Shown here: piece after piece, positions 61,301 through 64,000 of the stretch
Position numbering within the stretch: the first letter of the stretch is position 1
How the letters are laid out: the number at the start of each line of letters is the position of its first letter
DNA from: Chryseosolibacter sp036402075
GTDB taxonomy: Bacteria > Bacteroidota > Bacteroidia > Cytophagales > Cyclobacteriaceae
DNA length: 64,000 nucleotides
Assembly: GCA_036402075.1 (NCBI GenBank)
Contig: DASWTP010000007.1
Span: 1 to 64,000 of the forward strand
Direction of reading: 5' to 3'
Program-made: the position numbers and the translations under genes
Notes under the pieces: model-generated
Told to the model about the DNA's origin: nothing
The model's database searches: none
Seen by the model: only the letters and a program-made list of their open reading frames with translations

Positions 61301-63103
61301 TTAGAAAGGATATTCGCCTTTTTCTATTACATAGTTGGCGATTTTCCTTCTTGATTCTTTCAAATTATAAGGATCTATTTTCGTGAATCTCTTTAGTCCA
61401 AGCAGCATCAGACGAAGTTCGTCTCCTTCCGCAAAAGCGTAGATAGCCTGCTTGCCTGCGGAGGCGGCCGTCTCAATCGCGTGATGAAGATAGTTGATCG
61501 CCATTTCTTTTTCGATCTGGCAGTTCGCTTCACCGCGTGTGCTGATCAATTTCTCAACACGCAACAGAGTGGATTCGGCAACATATCCCTCGATGAGCAT
61601 ATCGGCCAGGTTCATCAGTACCTCCTGTTCGTCCGAGAGCTTCATCATGAATTTCTGAACTGCCGCTCCGGCCACCATCAGCCCAGCTTTCTTAAGGTTT
61701 GTCAGGGCTTTTTTCTCCTTTGCAAAAATGCCACTGTCATCGGTTGCGCTGAAATCAGGAACTGCCATTAACTCCTTCTGGACCGCCATCGCAGGATTCA
61801 TAAGATCAAGTTGACCCTTCATGGCGCGCTTCAACAACATGTCGATGGTAAGCATGCGGTTGATTTCATTTGTTCCCTCAAAGATCCGATTGATACGGGC
61901 ATCACGGTATGCGCGGTCCATCGGTCCCTCTGCCGAGAAACCCATACCACCATAGATTTGAACTCCTTCATCGACAACAAAATCCAACACCTCAGATCCG
62001 TGTACTTTCATGATAGCACACTCGATCGCAAATTCTTCGAGCGATTTCAATTTCGCTTTGGCAGAATCCATACCTCCGGCAATGAGCGCGTTTGTAGCAT
62101 CATCGATGTTTTGACCGGCACGGTAGCAGGCCGATTCGCTGGCAAACACTTTCGTGGTCATCTGAGCGATCTTATGCTTGATCGCTCCGAAATTAGCAAT
62201 CGGTGTATTGAACTGCTTCCGTTCCTTGGCATAATTGACTGCGGTGGAGATTGTTTTTTTGCTGCCTCCAACTGCAGCAACAGCCAGTTTAATGCGGCCA
62301 ACGTTAAGAATATTCACCGCGATCTTGAATCCGTTTTCTCTTTCCGAGAGCATATTCTCAACAGGAACTTTGCAGTCGTTGAAGAAGATCTGACGGGTTG
62401 ACGATCCTTTGATACCCATCTTGTGTTCTTCTTCGTTCATCGTAATTCCACCAAACGCACGCTCAACAATAAATGCACTGAGATTCTTGTCATTGTCGAT
62501 TTTGGCAAACACAATGTAGATATCAGCGAATCCCCCGTTGGTGATCCACATCTTCTGACCGTTAATTATATAATGTTTTCCATCCGGAGAGAGTACCGCT
62601 TTCGTTTTTCCAGAATTTGCATCTGAGCCAGAATCGGGTTCTGTCAGACAGTATGCAGCTTTGTACTCCCCGGTCGCAAGTTTCGGCAGGTACTTCGCCT
62701 TCTGAGCTTCATTTCCGTAATACACAATCGGCAACGTTCCAATACCTGTGTGCGCAGAGAGGGCGACTGCCACCGAGTGGCCCGCACCAATCACTTCGGC
62801 AACCAGCATCGTTGTATTGAAATCCATTCCGAACCCACCATACTCCGTGGGTACCGAAGTTCCAAGCAAACCGAGTTCTCCTGCTTTATCCAGGAGGGAC
62901 GGCATCAACTTTGGATCCTTCATCGAGTCAATCTCATTCAGGCGATTAAAAACTTCCTTCGCCAGGAAATCCTTACACTGTTGCTCGATCATCTTTTGCT
63001 CTTCGTTGAAATCTTCGGGAATAAAGATCTCATGCGCCTCGGTTTCACGGATCAGGAACTCTCCTCCTCTGATCGCTTTTTTGGTTTCTGTTGCTGTCGC
63101 CAT
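61301..63103 (-). CDS. Acyl-CoA dehydrogenase (long form)
   Basis: First step of fatty-acid beta-oxidation: FAD-dependent introduction of a double bond in acyl-CoA. The 600-residue protein has the N-terminal helical part, LSAHTGIGTLPI, the FAD-binding YCLTEPDSGSDANSG, MWITNGGFADIYIVFAK, and the catalytic base region RINRIFEGTNEINRM. The C-terminal extension of about 170 residues resembles that of very-long-chain acyl-CoA dehydrogenase (VLCAD/ACAD9). It follows the thiolase gene 39 bases downstream on the same strand, and a terminator ends the transcript. Confidence 0.93.
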   Translation of the reverse strand: MATATETKKAIRGGEFLIRETEAHEIFIPEDFNEEQKMIEQQCKDFLAKEVFNRLNEIDSMKDPKLMPSLLDKAGELGLLGTSVPTEYGGFGMDFNTTMLVAEVIGAGHSVAVALSAHTGIGTLPIVYYGNEAQKAKYLPKLATGEYKAAYCLTEPDSGSDANSGKTKAVLSPDGKHYIINGQKMWITNGGFADIYIVFAKIDNDKNLSAFIVERAFGGITMNEEEHKMGIKGSSTRQIFFNDCKVPVENMLSERENGFKIAVNILNVGRIKLAVAAVGGSKKTISTAVNYAKERKQFNTPIANFGAIKHKIAQMTTKVFASESACYRAGQNIDDATNALIAGGMDSAKAKLKSLEEFAIECAIMKVHGSEVLDFVVDEGVQIYGGMGFSAEGPMDRAYRDARINRIFEGTNEINRMLTIDMLLKRAMKGQLDLMNPAMAVQKELMAVPDFSATDDSGIFAKEKKALTNLKKAGLMVAGAAVQKFMMKLSDEQEVLMNLADMLIEGYVAESTLLRVEKLISTRGEANCQIEKEMAINYLHHAIETAASAGKQAIYAFAEGDELRLMLLGLKRFTKIDPYNLKESRRKIANYVIEKGEYPF

Positions 63104-63142
63104 ATCGGAAAAAGATTTGGGTATTGGATAATGAAAATATTT

Positions 63143-64000
63143 CTAATTCAACAATTCGTAAACTCCTGCCACGCCCTGGCCTCCGCCAACGCAAGCGGTA
63201 ACAAGGCCATATTTTTTCTTCTGTCTTCTTAACTCATTGAATAAGGTGAGCGACAATCGGGCTCCGGAACTTCCCAGAGGATGCCCCATGGCAATTGCTC
63301 CTCCATTCACATTAAGTTTTGCAGGATCTATGTTGAGATCACGAATCACGGCAAGGGACTGCGCTGCAAACGCTTCATTTAATTCAATTAAGTCGATGTC
63401 GTTCAGTTTTAATCCAGCGCGATCTAAAGCTTTTGGAACCGCAGCTACTGGACCAATTCCCATGATTCGTGGATCTACCCCGGCAACTGCATAACTCATC
63501 ATGCGGGCGATCGGTTTCAGATTTAATTGTTTGACAAGCTTCTCCGACATGATCACAGCAAAAGCTGCACCGTCTGTTGTTGGGGAAGAATTTCCAGCAG
63601 TCACCGAACCTCCCTGGGCAAATACCGGTTTCAACTTTGCAAGCGCATCCAGGTTTGTATCTGCCCGTGGGCTTTCATCCGTATCGACCACGAATTCACG
63701 TGTCTTCTTTTTGTTCTCCTCGTCTACGTATATCTCTTTGGTGGTAATTGGATGAATCTCATCTTTGAACTTTCCTTCTTGCTGAGCCTTCACCGCTTTC
63801 ATGTGCGACTCGTATGAAAACTTGTCCTGGTCTTCACGTGAAATTTTCCACTGTGCGGCAATTTGCTCGGCCGTCAAACCCATGCTCGTGTAGTACGTTG
63901 GGTTTTCTTTCGCAATGGTGTAGTTGAGCACCGTTTTCCATCCCATCACTGGAACGAGGGACATAGATTCTGTTCCCCCAGCGATGATGCAATCGGCCAT
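63143..64000 (-). CDS. Acetyl-CoA acyltransferase (thiolase), C-terminal part (cut by window edge)
   Basis: The last 285 residues of a thiolase that cleaves 3-ketoacyl-CoA in beta-oxidation. It shows AGGTESMSLVPVMG, ELNEAFAAQSLAVI, the catalytic histidine in GGAIAMGHPLGSSGAR and the second cysteine in TACVGGGQGVAG. The nucleophilic cysteine lies outside the window. The FadA/AcaT choice is not possible. It is transcribed ahead of the acyl-CoA dehydrogenase gene, the normal order in many Bacteroidota beta-oxidation groups. Confidence 0.93.
   Translation of the reverse strand: MADCIIAGGTESMSLVPVMGWKTVLNYTIAKENPTYYTSMGLTAEQIAAQWKISREDQDKFSYESHMKAVKAQQEGKFKDEIHPITTKEIYVDEENKKKTREFVVDTDESPRADTNLDALAKLKPVFAQGGSVTAGNSSPTTDGAAFAVIMSEKLVKQLNLKPIARMMSYAVAGVDPRIMGIGPVAAVPKALDRAGLKLNDIDLIELNEAFAAQSLAVIRDLNIDPAKLNVNGGAIAMGHPLGSSGARLSLTLFNELRRQKKKYGLVTACVGGGQGVAGVYELLN

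Noticed and set aside
61811..62401. 196-codon plus-strand frame opposite the acyl-CoA dehydrogenase gene
   Set aside because: Antisense shadow of a conserved enzyme gene.

Overview
The window is ordinary-looking chromosome of a member of the Bacteroidota, most likely the class Cytophagia (order Cytophagales). The evidence is the gene content: a DUF4783 gene beside nadC, a PorE-like TPR/propeller/OmpA lipoprotein, DUF6089 outer-membrane barrels, a BamA gene followed by two Skp/OmpH genes, paired DUF3857 proteins and a GH3-family enzyme. Promoter-like sequences of the Bacteroidota type (TAnnTTTG, in the best cases 19 bases after TTTG or TTTA) support this. The genus cannot be told from the sequence alone. 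I see no insertion sequence, prophage, CRISPR array, rRNA or toxin-antitoxin pair, and no island of foreign composition. There is one tRNA gene (Phe).

Left part (1-22.8 kb), mostly minus strand: a truncated ABC exporter, a lipoprotein and gpmI; a plus-strand group DUF4783-nadC-YcxB-like-recX; a minus-strand group of collagen-like secreted protein, recJ and lptB; a SPOR protein; fumC; the PorE-like lipoprotein; a small conserved protein with an HdrB/HdrC-like iron-sulfur pair; tRNA-Phe; a large propeller/Y_Y_Y membrane protein; recG; and a flavin oxidoreductase coupled to a glyoxalase-like protein. The intergenic stretch near 22.8-23.0 kb holds two DnaA-box-like nonamers.

Middle part (23-43 kb): two thioredoxin-fold proteins, a Gdx/SugE-type small exporter, a PhoD-type phosphatase, a GH3-family protein, DUF6263-like and UPF0316 proteins, radA, two DUF3857 proteins (one with a degenerate transglutaminase site), an SDR, an LpxL-like acyltransferase, a SNF2 helicase, rbfA coupled to a LolC/E-like permease through a TTG start, and a polytopic membrane protein.

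Right part (42.5-64 kb): glyA-tatC-rpiB; pdxJ with two TPM proteins; yqeY-cvpA; an alpha/beta hydrolase; a CBS protein; nadK; two DUF6089 proteins; uppS-bamA-skp-skp, which together serve envelope building; an LD-carboxypeptidase; an ATP-grasp/DinB pair; a secreted small protein behind a sigma-54-like promoter; a glycine-zipper membrane protein; and a beta-oxidation pair (acyl-CoA dehydrogenase and a thiolase cut by the window end).

No clear new defence or mobile system was found. The observations most worth following are the sigma-54-like promoter, the heptamer repeats in three intergenic spaces, the DnaA-box pair, the collagen-like gene coupled to recJ, the kinase-less propeller protein with a charged insert, and the uncharacterised ATP-grasp/DinB pair.
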